From Paenibacillus aestuarii (GTDB lineage Bacteria > Bacillota > Bacilli > Paenibacillales > NBRC-103111), in the NCBI RefSeq assembly GCF_027789125.1, contig NZ_JAQFVF010000002.1:124001-188000 (forward strand): DNA of 64,000 nucleotides, given 5' to 3'. The translations under genes and the position numbers were made by a program. The notes beneath the pieces are model-generated. The model was not told the DNA's origin and did not search any database. It saw nothing but the letters and a program-made list of their open reading frames with translations. Within the stretch, counting starts at the first letter, position 1, and each line of letters opens with the position of its first letter. Below are positions 34,172 to 43,102 of the stretch, in pieces.

Positions 34172-35377
34172 ATGATCAAAGATGAACTTACGGTTTCTCA
34201 AGAGAAGAAGAAGTCGATGAAAGATTATTTGTCTCCGGCGGTGCGCGAGATTCCTCCTTCCGGTATCCGCAAGTTTTTTGATTTGGTAAGCAACAGCAAA
34301 GAGGACATTATCTCTCTTGGTGTAGGCGAACCTGACTTCTCAACGCCATGGCATGTCCGCGAGGCGGCTGTCTATTCTTTGGAACGAGGCCGCACCAAAT
34401 ATACGCCGAATTCCGGTATTCCCGAGCTTCGGGAAGCGATTGCCGAGTACTTGCATAAGTCATTTCAAGTGAAGTACGAGCCAACGAACGAAGTGCTGGT
34501 TACGGTCGGCGGCAGTGAGGCGATCGACTTGGCGCTGCGGGCGCTGGTGACGCCGGGGGATGAGATTTTGATCCCGGAACCGTGTTATATTTCGTACTCG
34601 CCGATTACGACGATTAGCGGTGGGAAGGCTGTCGGCGTCGAGACGTTTGCCAAAGATCAGTTCAAGCTGACGCCTGAAGCTTTGCGCGCGGCGCTTACGC
34701 CACGCTCCAAAATATTGATCCTGTGCTATCCGAGCAACCCAACCGGGGGGATTATGAGCTATGAGGATTGGTTGCCTATCGCCAAGATCGTGGAAGAGAA
34801 CGACTTAATCGTCATTTCCGACGAAATTTATGCCGAGCTTACCTACGGGCAGAAGCATGTCAGCTTTGCCGTTATGCCAGGCATGAAAGACCGCACCATT
34901 CTCGTCAGCGGTTTCTCCAAGGCGTTTGCCATGACAGGCTGGCGGATGGGCTATGCGTGCGGCCACCCTGAGCTGATCTCGGCGATGACGAAGATCCACC
35001 AATACACCGTGATGTGCGCACCGATCATGGGTCAGGTTGCGGCACATGAAGCTTTGACCAACGGTCTAGAGGAGAAGGACCGGATGATGGAGTCCTACAA
35101 CCAGCGCCGCAGACTCGTTGTGAAAGGGTTCAGGGAAATCGGTCTGGAGTGCCATGAACCGCAAGGAGCGTTCTACGCGTTCCCAAGCATCGTCAAGACG
35201 GGGATGACCTCGGACGAATTTGCGCAGCGCTTGCTTTATGAAGCGAAGGTAGCGGCCGTCCCAGGACATGTGTTCGGACTCGGCGGTGAAGGCTTCTTAA
35301 GATGTTCCTACGCCTATAGCGTCTCGCAGCTCAATGAAGCGCTGGAGCGGATCGGTAATTTTCTTAAAAAATTGTAA
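34172..35377 (+). CDS. alaT: Class I aminotransferase (AlaT-like)
   Basis: The 401-residue protein is a fold-type I PLP aminotransferase: GEPDFSTPWHVREAA, YPSNPTGG, VISDEIYAELTYG and SGFSKAFAMTGWRMGY with the PLP Lys. It belongs to the PatA/AlaT branch of aspartate-type aminotransferases. Its partner Lrp gene directly upstream points to alanine transaminase (pyruvate plus glutamate), though aspartate or other amino donors cannot be ruled out. AAGGAGGCG lies before ATG. No terminator is clear before the next gene, 67 nt away. Confidence 0.87.
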   Translation: MIKDELTVSQEKKKSMKDYLSPAVREIPPSGIRKFFDLVSNSKEDIISLGVGEPDFSTPWHVREAAVYSLERGRTKYTPNSGIPELREAIAEYLHKSFQVKYEPTNEVLVTVGGSEAIDLALRALVTPGDEILIPEPCYISYSPITTISGGKAVGVETFAKDQFKLTPEALRAALTPRSKILILCYPSNPTGGIMSYEDWLPIAKIVEENDLIVISDEIYAELTYGQKHVSFAVMPGMKDRTILVSGFSKAFAMTGWRMGYACGHPELISAMTKIHQYTVMCAPIMGQVAAHEALTNGLEEKDRMMESYNQRRRLVVKGFREIGLECHEPQGAFYAFPSIVKTGMTSDEFAQRLLYEAKVAAVPGHVFGLGGEGFLRCSYAYSVSQLNEALERIGNFLKKL

Positions 35378-35444
35378 TATTCATATAAAAACATATGTTC
35401 AATAACGACAAAAACTGGTATTCTGGAAGTAAGGAGGGATGAGC

Positions 35445-35711
35445 ATGGCGTCTATGGAATATCAACTATCTACTTTTAGCAAACATCTGCATATTCGCGA
35501 AAATGAATCCGAACAACACTGGTTGTTCAAACATGCCAAGAAATCCAACTCCCTTACTCCATTGGAAGAAGAAATTCATTCTCTTCGTCGGAAGCTGGAG
35601 CAAATGGTGGTAGAAGGAAGAGCAATGACTTCTGATGCCGTTGTTGAACTAAGTATGAAACTTGATAATAAAATCAATGAATATATGAATAAAGGGAAAA
35701 AAAGTCGGTGA
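35445..35711 (+). CDS. Spo0E-like aspartyl-phosphate phosphatase
   Basis: The 88-residue protein starts at ATG 35445; an ATG six nt earlier overlaps the AAGGAGGG site. The C-terminal half EIHSLRRKLEQMVVEGRAMT and AVVELSMKLDNKINEYMNK matches the Spo0E family, which has the S-x-x-LD core in a short two-helix protein. Such proteins dephosphorylate Spo0A~P and delay sporulation. The N-terminal 45 residues are longer than in the shortest members and have no recognised motif. It supports the idea that the host forms endospores. Confidence 0.8.
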   Translation: MASMEYQLSTFSKHLHIRENESEQHWLFKHAKKSNSLTPLEEEIHSLRRKLEQMVVEGRAMTSDAVVELSMKLDNKINEYMNKGKKSR

Positions 35712-35725
35712 TGAGCCGGCTTTTC
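35699..35725 (+). terminator. Terminator of the Spo0E-like gene
   Basis: AAAGTCGG and CCGGCTTT pair with one G-U around the stop codon, followed by TTTTCT. Confidence 0.7.
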
Positions 35726-35776
35726 TCATGAAATAGAGGCGGTATACAATAAGCTCCTGGAGGTACTGAACTCACC

Positions 35777-36313
35777 ATGAAAAACAAACAAGTGAAACTG
35801 CTGATGCTGACGATCGTTGCGCTGATGGTACTGCTGGCTGGTTGCGGCGGTCCTAAGCCGGACGTTTCAGTATTCGTTATGGGTCAGCAAGGTTTCCCTG
35901 CCGAGCTTGGGGGGAAGCTGGAGCAATCGTTGAAAGATAAAGTCGGGGCTGCGCCAACGGTGAAGCTCGTGACCTCGCCCATTTTCTCCTTGGAAAAAAT
36001 GATAGTTGAGCTGGCCGCCGGGGAAAACGGCATCTTCATTTTACCGAAAGAGCAATTTGATTCCTTGAGTAAACAGGGCGGATTCGTGTCTTTGGACGAT
36101 ACCATCAAGCCGGAAGATTATCCGAGTGGCGTTCTGGAAATTGGTTCTGAAGGCCAGCCTGCGGAGAGGCATTTATACGGAATCCCTTTGGATGGGAATA
36201 AATGGATGAAGGATCAAGGCATTGACGGTAAAGGTCTCATCGCGTTCATCCCACAAAATGCCCAGAAGATCAATGAGGCCAAGCAAGTGCTGAAACTAAT
36301 TGCTCAAAAATAG
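35777..36313 (+). CDS. Lipoprotein of unknown function
   Basis: The 178-residue protein has a lipoprotein signal with lipobox LAGC (Cys about residue 22), then GGPKPDVSVFVMGQQGFPAE. The mature part alternates strands and helices and contains ENGIFILPKEQFDSL and LYGIPLDGNKWM, reminiscent of a small fragment of a solute-binding fold, but I cannot assign a family. CTGGAGG lies about 10 nt before ATG. It stands between the Spo0E-like gene and the cobalamin riboswitch, with its own unit likely. Confidence 0.65.
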   Translation: MKNKQVKLLMLTIVALMVLLAGCGGPKPDVSVFVMGQQGFPAELGGKLEQSLKDKVGAAPTVKLVTSPIFSLEKMIVELAAGENGIFILPKEQFDSLSKQGGFVSLDDTIKPEDYPSGVLEIGSEGQPAERHLYGIPLDGNKWMKDQGIDGKGLIAFIPQNAQKINEAKQVLKLIAQK

Positions 36314-36334
36314 AATAGCTAACGGGAAGTTGTC

Positions 36335-36363
36335 TTGTACAACGGTGGAAACTCGTCTATAAT
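36335..36363 (+). promoter_or_regulatory. SigA promoter of the cobalamin operon
   Basis: TTGTAC (36335-36340), a 17-nt spacer and TATAAT (36358-36363) lie just before the riboswitch. Confidence 0.75.
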
Positions 36364-36397
36364 CTACACAGAGCATGACCCATAGACGAATACCAAA

Positions 36398-36582
36398 TAC
36401 AGCCATAGGTGCAGGCGAATTCCTTCTGAGGAAGCCGCCGCTTAAAAGGGAAGCCGGTGCAAATCCGGCACGGTCCCGCCACTGTAATTCGGGAAATACC
36501 CTCGATTTGCCACTGTTCCATGCAGGAACGGGAAGGTGAGGGAGATGAAACCCGAAAGTCAGGAGACCTGCCTAGGTACTGT
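36398..36582 (+). promoter_or_regulatory. Cobalamin (B12) riboswitch
   Basis: The leader has the conserved blocks in order: CATAGGTGCAGGCGAA, AAAAGGGAAGCCGGTGCAAA, TCCGGCACGG, the B12 box CCCGCCACTGT (about 36475-36485) and CCCGAAAGTCAGGAGACCTG (about 36550-36569). Downstream B12 uptake and assembly genes support this. A terminator at 36666-36695 gives the expression platform. Confidence 0.96.
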
Positions 36583-36665
36583 TCACGAATCCTTCGAGGA
36601 AAAGGATTGCGTCGTTAAATCAGGAGGCAGCTCCATGTCTGCCATACTTTCCGAGTTTATCGTCC

Positions 36666-36695
36666 CCTCTGTTCCTGTGGAACGGAGGTTTTTTT
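36666..36695 (+). terminator. Riboswitch-controlled terminator
   Basis: CCTCTGTTCC-TGT-GGAACGGAGG (one G-U) is followed by seven T, between the aptamer and btuF. Binding of adenosylcobalamin would favour it. Confidence 0.88.
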
Positions 36696-36748
36696 ATGTC
36701 TGCGGTCATGACGGTCGAAAGCATAAAAAAGAAATGAGGTACATACGA

Positions 36749-37786
36749 ATGCGCTTAAAAAGATGGAAGCAAACGATGCTGCTGACGGCAGCCTTCGTTA
36801 CAGCCGTGAGCTTGACGGGCTGCGGCAAGAAAGAGCCGGAGCTGACGGAACCGGCGAAGCTGGGAGGCGGCTCGACAGCCAAGCCGCCGAAGGCGCCAGC
36901 AGCATCGGCACCTGCGGCTAGTGCGGCTCCGGCTGCTGCGAAGAAGACGCAGTATCCGTTGAAAGTCAAGGATGCGACGGGCAAGGAGTTTACTTTTGAC
37001 AAGGCGCCGGATCGCATCGTTTCTGTATCTCCTGCGGAGACAGAGGGATTGTTCGCGCTGGGCTTAGGTGATCAAATCGTCGGCGTTTCCGACTTTGACG
37101 ATTACCCGGAAGCGGCGAAAGCGAAGCCCAAGATGGGCGGCATCACCAAGCCGAACGAGGAAGCGCTTATTGCCGCAAATGCCAGTGTGGTGTTCACCGG
37201 CGTTTCGATGAGCAAAGAATCGGTTGAAAAGCTGCGCGCGATGAACATTACCGTGTTCAAAGTCGAGCCGAAAACATTGGATGACGCCATGGCCGATATT
37301 CAGACGTTTGGTCTGATCACCGATCATCAGGAGCAAGCGGACAAGGTCGTATCCAAAATGAAAGACGACCGCCAGAAAGTGGTGGACGCTGTGAAAAATG
37401 TTCCGGCCGATCAGAAGAAGAAAGTGTATATCGAATTCAGCCCTGGTTGGACGGTTGGCAGCGGCGAGTTCATGGACGAGTTGGTTAAAATTGCCGGCGG
37501 CGTCAATGTGGCCGCTGAGAAGCCGGGCTGGTACCAAATCAGCGAGGAGAAAATTATTCAGCAAAATCCGAACGTCATTTTGTTCGCCCAAGGATTTGTT
37601 GATGATAAGACGAAAAAACCGCTGGACGACATCATTCGTTCACGCAGCGGCTGGGATCAAATCGATGCGGTGAAAAACAATCGAGTGATCGGTGTCGATC
37701 AAAACCTGCTAAGCCGTCCAGGTCCGAGATTAACCGACGGGCTGCTTGAAATGGCGAAAGGCATGTACCCCGAGCTGGTGAAATAA
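36749..37786 (+). CDS. btuF: Cobalamin ABC transporter substrate-binding lipoprotein
   Basis: The 345-residue protein starts at ATG 36749, where the lipoprotein signal begins; longer readings run back into the riboswitch. Lipobox LTGC is at about residues 22-25, followed by a Pro/Ala linker and a class III binding fold (PERIVSVSPAETEGLFALGL-like DRIVSVSPAETEGLF; EALIAANASVVFTG; FSPGWTVGSGEFMDEL). The helical-backbone fold binds siderophores or B12. The riboswitch and the cob genes point to B12 or cobinamide. It is expected to hand the ligand to the BtuC-BtuD importer encoded next. Confidence 0.9.
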   Translation: MRLKRWKQTMLLTAAFVTAVSLTGCGKKEPELTEPAKLGGGSTAKPPKAPAASAPAASAAPAAAKKTQYPLKVKDATGKEFTFDKAPDRIVSVSPAETEGLFALGLGDQIVGVSDFDDYPEAAKAKPKMGGITKPNEEALIAANASVVFTGVSMSKESVEKLRAMNITVFKVEPKTLDDAMADIQTFGLITDHQEQADKVVSKMKDDRQKVVDAVKNVPADQKKKVYIEFSPGWTVGSGEFMDELVKIAGGVNVAAEKPGWYQISEEKIIQQNPNVILFAQGFVDDKTKKPLDDIIRSRSGWDQIDAVKNNRVIGVDQNLLSRPGPRLTDGLLEMAKGMYPELVK

Positions 37787-38823
37787 TGAACAGAAAATTA
37801 GTGCTGTGGGGAGGAGTAGGTGTTATACTCCTTCTTCTTTCTATTCTGATCAGTGTATCGCTCGGAACAGCGAAGCTGCCGGTGCCGCAAATCGCCACTA
37901 TTCTGATCAAGCAGCTGCCCTATGTGGGCGGGCACATCGACGTCACCTGGCCGCAATCGTCCGAGCAAATTGTGATGAAGGTACGGCTGCCCCGTGTGCT
38001 GCTCGGGGTGCTTGTAGGCGCTGCCCTGTCTATAGCCGGTACGGCATTCCAAGGCGTGCTGCGCAATTCGCTCGCCGATCCCTATACCTTGGGGGTATCG
38101 TCCGGAGCTTCGGTCGGCGCCGCCTTTTTGATCTATTTTGGGCTGCAATATGCTTGGTTCGGGCAATGGTCCATTCCTGTCGTAGCGTTTGCTACCGGAC
38201 TTATATCTTTGTTATTAGTGCTCCAACTGGCGCAGATCGACGGGAAGCTGAAGCTGGAGACTCTTATTTTATCCGGAGTTGTGATGCAGGCCTTTTTGGG
38301 AGCGATGGTGTCGTTCATGGTGTCCCTCTCGAAGCAAGTCATTAATGAAATCATGTTTTGGCTGATGGGCTCTCTGGCCATGCGAGGATGGTCGTATACG
38401 CTGATGCTGCTGCCTTATCTGCTGGTGGGCTTCATCGTCTTAATCTGCTACGCGAGGCCGCTTAATTTGCTCGCGCTTGGCGAACGCCAGGCCTCGCATC
38501 TGGGGGTTCACGTGGAGCGGACGAAGCTTGTCGTGCTGATCACCGCCACATTTATTACAGCTGCTGCCGTATCCGTTGCGGGGGTGATCGGCTTCGTCGG
38601 GCTGATCGTGCCGCATTTGGTGCGGCTGCTCGTGGGGCCGGATTACCGCTTGATTTTACCGCTGTCTGCGATTGGCGGAGGGCTATATGTGTTATGGGCG
38701 GACACGTTGGCGAGAAGCCTGCTCAGCCCGACGGAAATTCCGCTTGGCGTCATTACTGCTTTTTTGGGAGCGCCATTTTTTGCCTACTTGTTACATAAGG
38801 ATAAGAAAACACAAAGAGGTTGA
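37786..38823 (+). CDS. btuC: Cobalamin ABC transporter permease
   Basis: The 345-residue protein has about ten hydrophobic helices and the FecCD/BtuC motifs: RLPRVLLGVLVGAALSIAGT, FQGVLRNSLADPYTLGVSSG and the cytoplasmic coupling loop GVIGFVGLIVPHLVRLLVG. It forms the membrane pore of a type II importer. The start ATG shares one base with the btuF stop, which suggests translational coupling. Specificity for B12 compounds rests on the riboswitch and neighbours; the family also serves iron siderophores. Confidence 0.93.
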   Translation: MNRKLVLWGGVGVILLLLSILISVSLGTAKLPVPQIATILIKQLPYVGGHIDVTWPQSSEQIVMKVRLPRVLLGVLVGAALSIAGTAFQGVLRNSLADPYTLGVSSGASVGAAFLIYFGLQYAWFGQWSIPVVAFATGLISLLLVLQLAQIDGKLKLETLILSGVVMQAFLGAMVSFMVSLSKQVINEIMFWLMGSLAMRGWSYTLMLLPYLLVGFIVLICYARPLNLLALGERQASHLGVHVERTKLVVLITATFITAAAVSVAGVIGFVGLIVPHLVRLLVGPDYRLILPLSAIGGGLYVLWADTLARSLLSPTEIPLGVITAFLGAPFFAYLLHKDKKTQRG

Positions 38824-38828
38824 TTGCG

Positions 38829-39650
38829 ATGATTGAAGTGGAGCAGCTATCCAAAAGCTTTCGAGGGCAGCAGGTGCTGGAAGATGTCAGCTTTACGGTG
38901 AGTCCGGGCGAATGCCTCGGCATTATCGGCCCAAACGGCAGCGGGAAGTCGACCCTGCTGCGCCTCATTTCAGGCGTGGATGCTGCGGATGCAGGCGATA
39001 TCCAATTAAAGGGGCGGCCGGTGAAGGCTTACACTCGTAAAGAGCTGGCCCGCTGGCTTGCCGTCCTGCAGCAGGACGCGCTGCCTCCGGTCGGGTTCAC
39101 CGTCAAAGAGGTCATCAGCATGGGAAGATATCCTTTTCAAACGTGGCTTGGCGGGGACGCCGAGGATACGGATGAACAGATCGCGCACATTATCGAGAAG
39201 CTGAACCTGTCTCCACTCGTTCATCGGACCATTGAACGGCTCAGCGGTGGCGAACGCCAGCGTGTCGCGCTCGGCAAGGTGATGGCTCAGCAGCCGCAAC
39301 TGCTCATGCTGGACGAACCGACGACATTTTTGGATATCGGATATCAGGTCCAAATGATGGATTATATCCGGGAATGGCAGCGCGAATCGTCGTTAACCGT
39401 TGTCGCTGTGCTGCACGATTTGAATTTGGCAGCGCAGTATTGCAGCCGGTTGATGGTTTTGCATCAAGGGAAGGTGGCCGCAATCGGAACACCGGAAGAA
39501 ATTATTAAGGCCGGGCTCATCGAGCAGGTGTACGGGACAGAGCCGATCGTGCTACAGCATCCGGTTAACCGTGCTCCGCAAGTTTTATTGCAGCCAGGCC
39601 AAACATTATGGAGGAACAAGGATGAGACAACAATTAAATCAAGTGATTGA
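38829..39650 (+). CDS. btuD: Cobalamin ABC transporter ATP-binding protein
   Basis: The 273-residue protein has Walker A GPNGSGKST (about residues 36-44), the signature LSGGERQR (about 138-145), Walker B LLMLDEPTTFLD and the switch His in VLHDLNLAA. It starts at ATG 38829, eight nt after an AGAGGT site. It drives the BtuC permease. Its last 29 nt overlap the start of cobT, which implies tightly coupled translation. Confidence 0.93.
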   Translation: MIEVEQLSKSFRGQQVLEDVSFTVSPGECLGIIGPNGSGKSTLLRLISGVDAADAGDIQLKGRPVKAYTRKELARWLAVLQQDALPPVGFTVKEVISMGRYPFQTWLGGDAEDTDEQIAHIIEKLNLSPLVHRTIERLSGGERQRVALGKVMAQQPQLLMLDEPTTFLDIGYQVQMMDYIREWQRESSLTVVAVLHDLNLAAQYCSRLMVLHQGKVAAIGTPEEIIKAGLIEQVYGTEPIVLQHPVNRAPQVLLQPGQTLWRNKDETTIKSSD

Positions 39651-40674
39651 AAGCATAAAGCCGATTCAGCATGAATTTTTTGAGCTGGCCAGCCAGCATT
39701 TGGACCAGTTGACGAAGCCGCCGGGCTCCTTAGGCAAGCTGGAAGATATCGCTCGTCAAGTAGCAGGCATTACAGGCGAAGTGATGCCGCTATTCAACAA
39801 GAAAGCGGTCATCGTGATGGCAGGTGATCACGGCGTCTGCGAGGAAGGCGTCAGCGCCTTCCCAGCGGAGGTGACGCCGCAGATGGTCTTAAACTTCTTG
39901 AACGGCGGCGCTGCGGTGAATGTGCTTGCAAGGCACGCCGGTGCGGATGTCGTCTGCGTGGACATCGGCGTGAACGCGGACCTGGAACATCCTGCGCTCG
40001 TCGCGCGTAAGGTTCGCAAGGGAACGCGCAATATGGCGCGCGAAGCGGCAATGACGAGGGAGGAAGCCGTTCAGGCGATCCTGGAAGGCGCAGCAGTCGT
40101 AGATGACTATGCGGCCCAAGGCTACAGCTTATTCGCCACTGGCGACATGGGCATCGGCAATACGACGGCCAGCGCTGCTATTCTGTGCGCGCTGACTGGC
40201 GTTGACGCCGGCCTGGCTGTAGGCCGGGGGACGGGAATTGATGATGAGCGATGGCGCCATAAGGTCGACGTCGTGAAAAAGGCTTTGGAAATCAACGAGC
40301 CTGCCAAGGAAGACGCTCTGGACGTGCTGGCCAAGGTCGGCGGACTGGAGATCGCCGGACTCGTCGGGGTGATTCTCGGCGCAGCCAAGAATCGCTGCCC
40401 TGTCGTGATCGACGGCTTCATCTCGTCGGCGGCAGCGCTTGTGGCGAGCAAGCTGGCACCGCTAAGCGCGTCCTACATGCTTGCCTCGCATTTGTCGCAC
40501 GAGCAGGGGCACGGCAAGCTGCTTGAAGCGGTGGGCCTGGAAGCGATGCTGCAGATGGATATGCGTCTGGGCGAAGGGACAGGCGCGGTGCTCTGTTTTA
40601 ACCTGATCGATGCTGCAGGCAAGATCATGAGAGAGATGGCGACATTCGATAGCGCAGGCGTGTCGCGCAGCTAA
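39622..40674 (+). CDS. cobT: Nicotinate-nucleotide-dimethylbenzimidazole phosphoribosyltransferase
   Basis: The 350-residue protein starts at ATG 39622 with GGAGGAAC inside the end of btuD. It has LTKPPGSLGKLEDIARQVAG, VMAGDHGVCEEGVSAFPAEV, FATGDMGIGNTTASAAILCA and the C-terminal RLGEGTGAVLC with the catalytic Glu. CobT attaches ribose phosphate to the lower ligand base, usually dimethylbenzimidazole, to give alpha-ribazole phosphate for nucleotide-loop assembly. Confidence 0.95.
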   Translation: MRQQLNQVIESIKPIQHEFFELASQHLDQLTKPPGSLGKLEDIARQVAGITGEVMPLFNKKAVIVMAGDHGVCEEGVSAFPAEVTPQMVLNFLNGGAAVNVLARHAGADVVCVDIGVNADLEHPALVARKVRKGTRNMAREAAMTREEAVQAILEGAAVVDDYAAQGYSLFATGDMGIGNTTASAAILCALTGVDAGLAVGRGTGIDDERWRHKVDVVKKALEINEPAKEDALDVLAKVGGLEIAGLVGVILGAAKNRCPVVIDGFISSAAALVASKLAPLSASYMLASHLSHEQGHGKLLEAVGLEAMLQMDMRLGEGTGAVLCFNLIDAAGKIMREMATFDSAGVSRS

Positions 40675-40696
40675 CAGGCAAAGGAGGCGCGGAGCG

Positions 40697-41263
40697 ATGG
40701 CGGTTTTGGTAACGGGCGGCGCGCGCAGCGGCAAGAGCGCTTTTGCCGAGCAGTTCGCGATGCGCCGCAGCGAGCGGGGGGTCTATATCGCGACCTCCCA
40801 CATCTATGATGAGGAAATGCGGGAGCGAATCGCTCTGCACCAGCAGCAGCGGCTCGCCACCGGGTATCCGTGGGATACCTGGGAGGAGCCTTACGCGCTG
40901 CAGGAGCTTTTGCTTCAGCTGCAGTCCACGGGAGGCAGCGCGGAAGCGGTGGTGCTCGTCGACTGTCTCACCCTCTGGCTGTCCAACTGGCTGCTCCGCC
41001 ACGAAGAGGAGCCGGATGCCGCAGCTAAGGTGATGAAGCGTGTGGACGAGCTGGCAGAGGCAGTGTCCGCATACAGTGGACACTTGGTGCTGGTGACCAA
41101 CGAAGTCGGCAGCGGGATTGTGCCCGAATATCCGCTGGGACGGTTGTATCGCGATTTGGCCGGGCGGATGAATCAACGGTTAGCGGGCATTTGTCAGCAG
41201 GTGTTTCTCGTGACGGCAGGCATTCCTATAGAGTTAAAAAGCAGAGCTTACCGGTTGGAATAG
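40697..41263 (+). CDS. cobU: Adenosylcobinamide kinase / guanylyltransferase
   Basis: The 188-residue protein has the P-loop VTGGARSGKSAFAEQ (residues 4-18) and the typical HQQQRLATGYPWDTWEEP region with the His that becomes guanylylated, plus VLVDCLTLWLSNWL and LVTNEVGSGIVPEYPLGRL. It phosphorylates adenosylcobinamide and then makes AdoCbi-GDP, the acceptor for CobS. AAGGAGGCG lies before ATG. It follows cobT by 22 nt. Confidence 0.95.
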   Translation: MAVLVTGGARSGKSAFAEQFAMRRSERGVYIATSHIYDEEMRERIALHQQQRLATGYPWDTWEEPYALQELLLQLQSTGGSAEAVVLVDCLTLWLSNWLLRHEEEPDAAAKVMKRVDELAEAVSAYSGHLVLVTNEVGSGIVPEYPLGRLYRDLAGRMNQRLAGICQQVFLVTAGIPIELKSRAYRLE

Positions 41264-41294
41264 ACAGCCTTTAAGCATGGAACGGTGATGGAGC

Positions 41295-42275
41295 ATGTGG
41301 TTGTATTCATGGCAGGAAACTGCAGCGATGACGGCTGCTGCCATTCTCATCGATTGGCTCGTCGGCGATCCGAAATGGCCGACGCATCCGGTCATATGGA
41401 TCGGGCGCTGGATTCGCTGGATGGAAGGCAAGCTGCGCAAAGGCCGGAATATCGGCGCTGCCCAGTTAAGGTTCAGAGGCGTGGTTCTAACCAGCACTAC
41501 GGTGCTGCTTAGCTTTACTGTCGTCCTTCTGCTGGTGCTCGCTGCCCGCTCGATTCATGAATGGTTGGGCTATGCAGTGAACACGTGGCTGATTTCCACG
41601 ACGATTGCTATCAAAGGATTAAAGGACGCCGCATATCAAGTCTACGAACCGCTGCGCGAAGGGAACTTGGCGGATGCGCGAAAGTATACCGGTTATATCG
41701 TGGGGCGCGATACGGAGAAGCTGGAAGAAAACGAGCTGACGCGCGCCGTGGTCGAGACCGTGGCCGAAAACATCGTGGACGCGGTCATTTCGCCCTTGTT
41801 TTACGCGCTGCTCGGCGGAGCGCCGCTGGCGATGTTCTATCGAGCGTCAAATACGCTCGATTCGATGGTCGGGTACCGGAATGAGCGGTACCGCTATATG
41901 GGCTGGGCGTCGGCGCGTTTCGACGACGTCTTGAACTGGATACCGGCCAGACTGACGGGTATCCTGCTTGTCCTCACAGCCCTGCTGCAGCCGGGGCTGT
42001 CGCCTGTACGCGCAGCGCAAGCGGTACGCCGCTGCGCGCACTTGCACCCTAGCCCGAACAGCGGCATTCCCGAGTCGGCGGTAGCCGGAGCGCTCGGGAT
42101 CGAGCTTGGCGGGCTGAACGTCTACGGCGGCGTGGCGAGCGAGCGCGCCCGGCTGGGCTGGCCGCTGCGGGAGCGGACGCAGCGGGATATTGTCCTCGCC
42201 GTACGGATGCTGTACGGCGTCAGTTTGATCGTGATGGGAGGACTCCTATGCGTACTGCTCGGAGCGTTATGGTAG
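41295..42275 (+). CDS. cbiB: Adenosylcobinamide-phosphate synthase
   Basis: The 326-residue membrane protein has DWLVGDPKWPTHPVIWIGRW near the N-terminus, RDTEKLEENELTRAVVETVA, ENIVDAVISPLFYALLGGAP and LDSMVGYRNERYRYMGWASA. These are all family signatures (CbiB, called CobD in Salmonella/Pseudomonas-type naming). It joins aminopropanol phosphate to cobyric acid. GGAGC lies just before ATG, with the preceding gene ending 31 nt upstream. Confidence 0.94.
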   Translation: MWLYSWQETAAMTAAAILIDWLVGDPKWPTHPVIWIGRWIRWMEGKLRKGRNIGAAQLRFRGVVLTSTTVLLSFTVVLLLVLAARSIHEWLGYAVNTWLISTTIAIKGLKDAAYQVYEPLREGNLADARKYTGYIVGRDTEKLEENELTRAVVETVAENIVDAVISPLFYALLGGAPLAMFYRASNTLDSMVGYRNERYRYMGWASARFDDVLNWIPARLTGILLVLTALLQPGLSPVRAAQAVRRCAHLHPSPNSGIPESAVAGALGIELGGLNVYGGVASERARLGWPLRERTQRDIVLAVRMLYGVSLIVMGGLLCVLLGALW

Positions 42276-43081
42276 GCTGGCTGCACGGGGCCGTGGCGGC
42301 ATTTCAATTTTTGACCAGACTGCCGGTTCCCGTGCAAATTCAATATACCGCTCAGGTGTTTCGCCGGAGCGTTGTCTTCTATCCGCTGGCGGGGCTCGCG
42401 ATCGGGCTGCTGCTGCTCCTTACGGGCACGGGGCTGCGATGGATGCTTCCTCCGCTGCCAGCAGCGGTGCTGCTGCTGGCTGTGTGGGTGGCGTTAACCG
42501 GCGGCTTGCACCTGGACGGGCTAATGGATACGGCCGACGGCATCCTGAGTCACCGGCCGCGAGAGCAAATGCTGGAAATTATGAAGGACAGCCGGGTCGG
42601 TGCCATGGGGGTCATCGTCTGTGTCCTGCATCTGCTGTTGAAAGTTTCCTTGCTGTACAGTCTGATCTCCGGTGAACAGGAAGGCGGTTGGCGGACCGCA
42701 AGCATATGCCTGGTCATGATTCCCGTCTGGAGCCGATGGTTCATGGCCTTTGCCATTTATGGCTGGCCTTACGCCCGGCAGGAGTCAGGTCTGGGCAGCC
42801 TGTTTCGCGGAGTCACCCGCAGCGATGTGCTGCTGTCTGCACTGATCGCCATAGCATCTGTGCTGGTTGTAGCGTGGCTGGGGCCTGAGCGATTGCTGGC
42901 TGGGGTTCCTGTATGGGCGGTTGCTTTGCTTATCGCCGGAGCATCCGTGCTGCTGGGTTGGCTGATCGCTACGTACATAAGCCGCAAATTAGGCGGGCTG
43001 ACGGGAGACACGTACGGTGCCTTGAATGAACTGTTGGAAGGGCTTCTGCTGCTTGCAGTCGTCATTATGGTGAATCGATGA
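42248..43081 (+). CDS. cobS: Adenosylcobinamide-GDP ribazoletransferase (cobalamin synthase)
   Basis: The 277-residue protein overlaps the end of cbiB by 28 nt, with GGAGG seven nt before its ATG. It has several membrane helices, FQFLTRLPVPVQI at the start and GGLHLDGLMDTADGILSHR with the acidic metal-binding cluster, then MKDSRVGAMGVIV. CobS joins AdoCbi-GDP and alpha-ribazole (phosphate), the last step of cobalamin assembly, in the membrane. Confidence 0.94.
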   Translation: MRTARSVMVGWLHGAVAAFQFLTRLPVPVQIQYTAQVFRRSVVFYPLAGLAIGLLLLLTGTGLRWMLPPLPAAVLLLAVWVALTGGLHLDGLMDTADGILSHRPREQMLEIMKDSRVGAMGVIVCVLHLLLKVSLLYSLISGEQEGGWRTASICLVMIPVWSRWFMAFAIYGWPYARQESGLGSLFRGVTRSDVLLSALIAIASVLVVAWLGPERLLAGVPVWAVALLIAGASVLLGWLIATYISRKLGGLTGDTYGALNELLEGLLLLAVVIMVNR

Positions 43082-43102
43082 AGTGGAAAGGGGAGAGGCT
43101 GC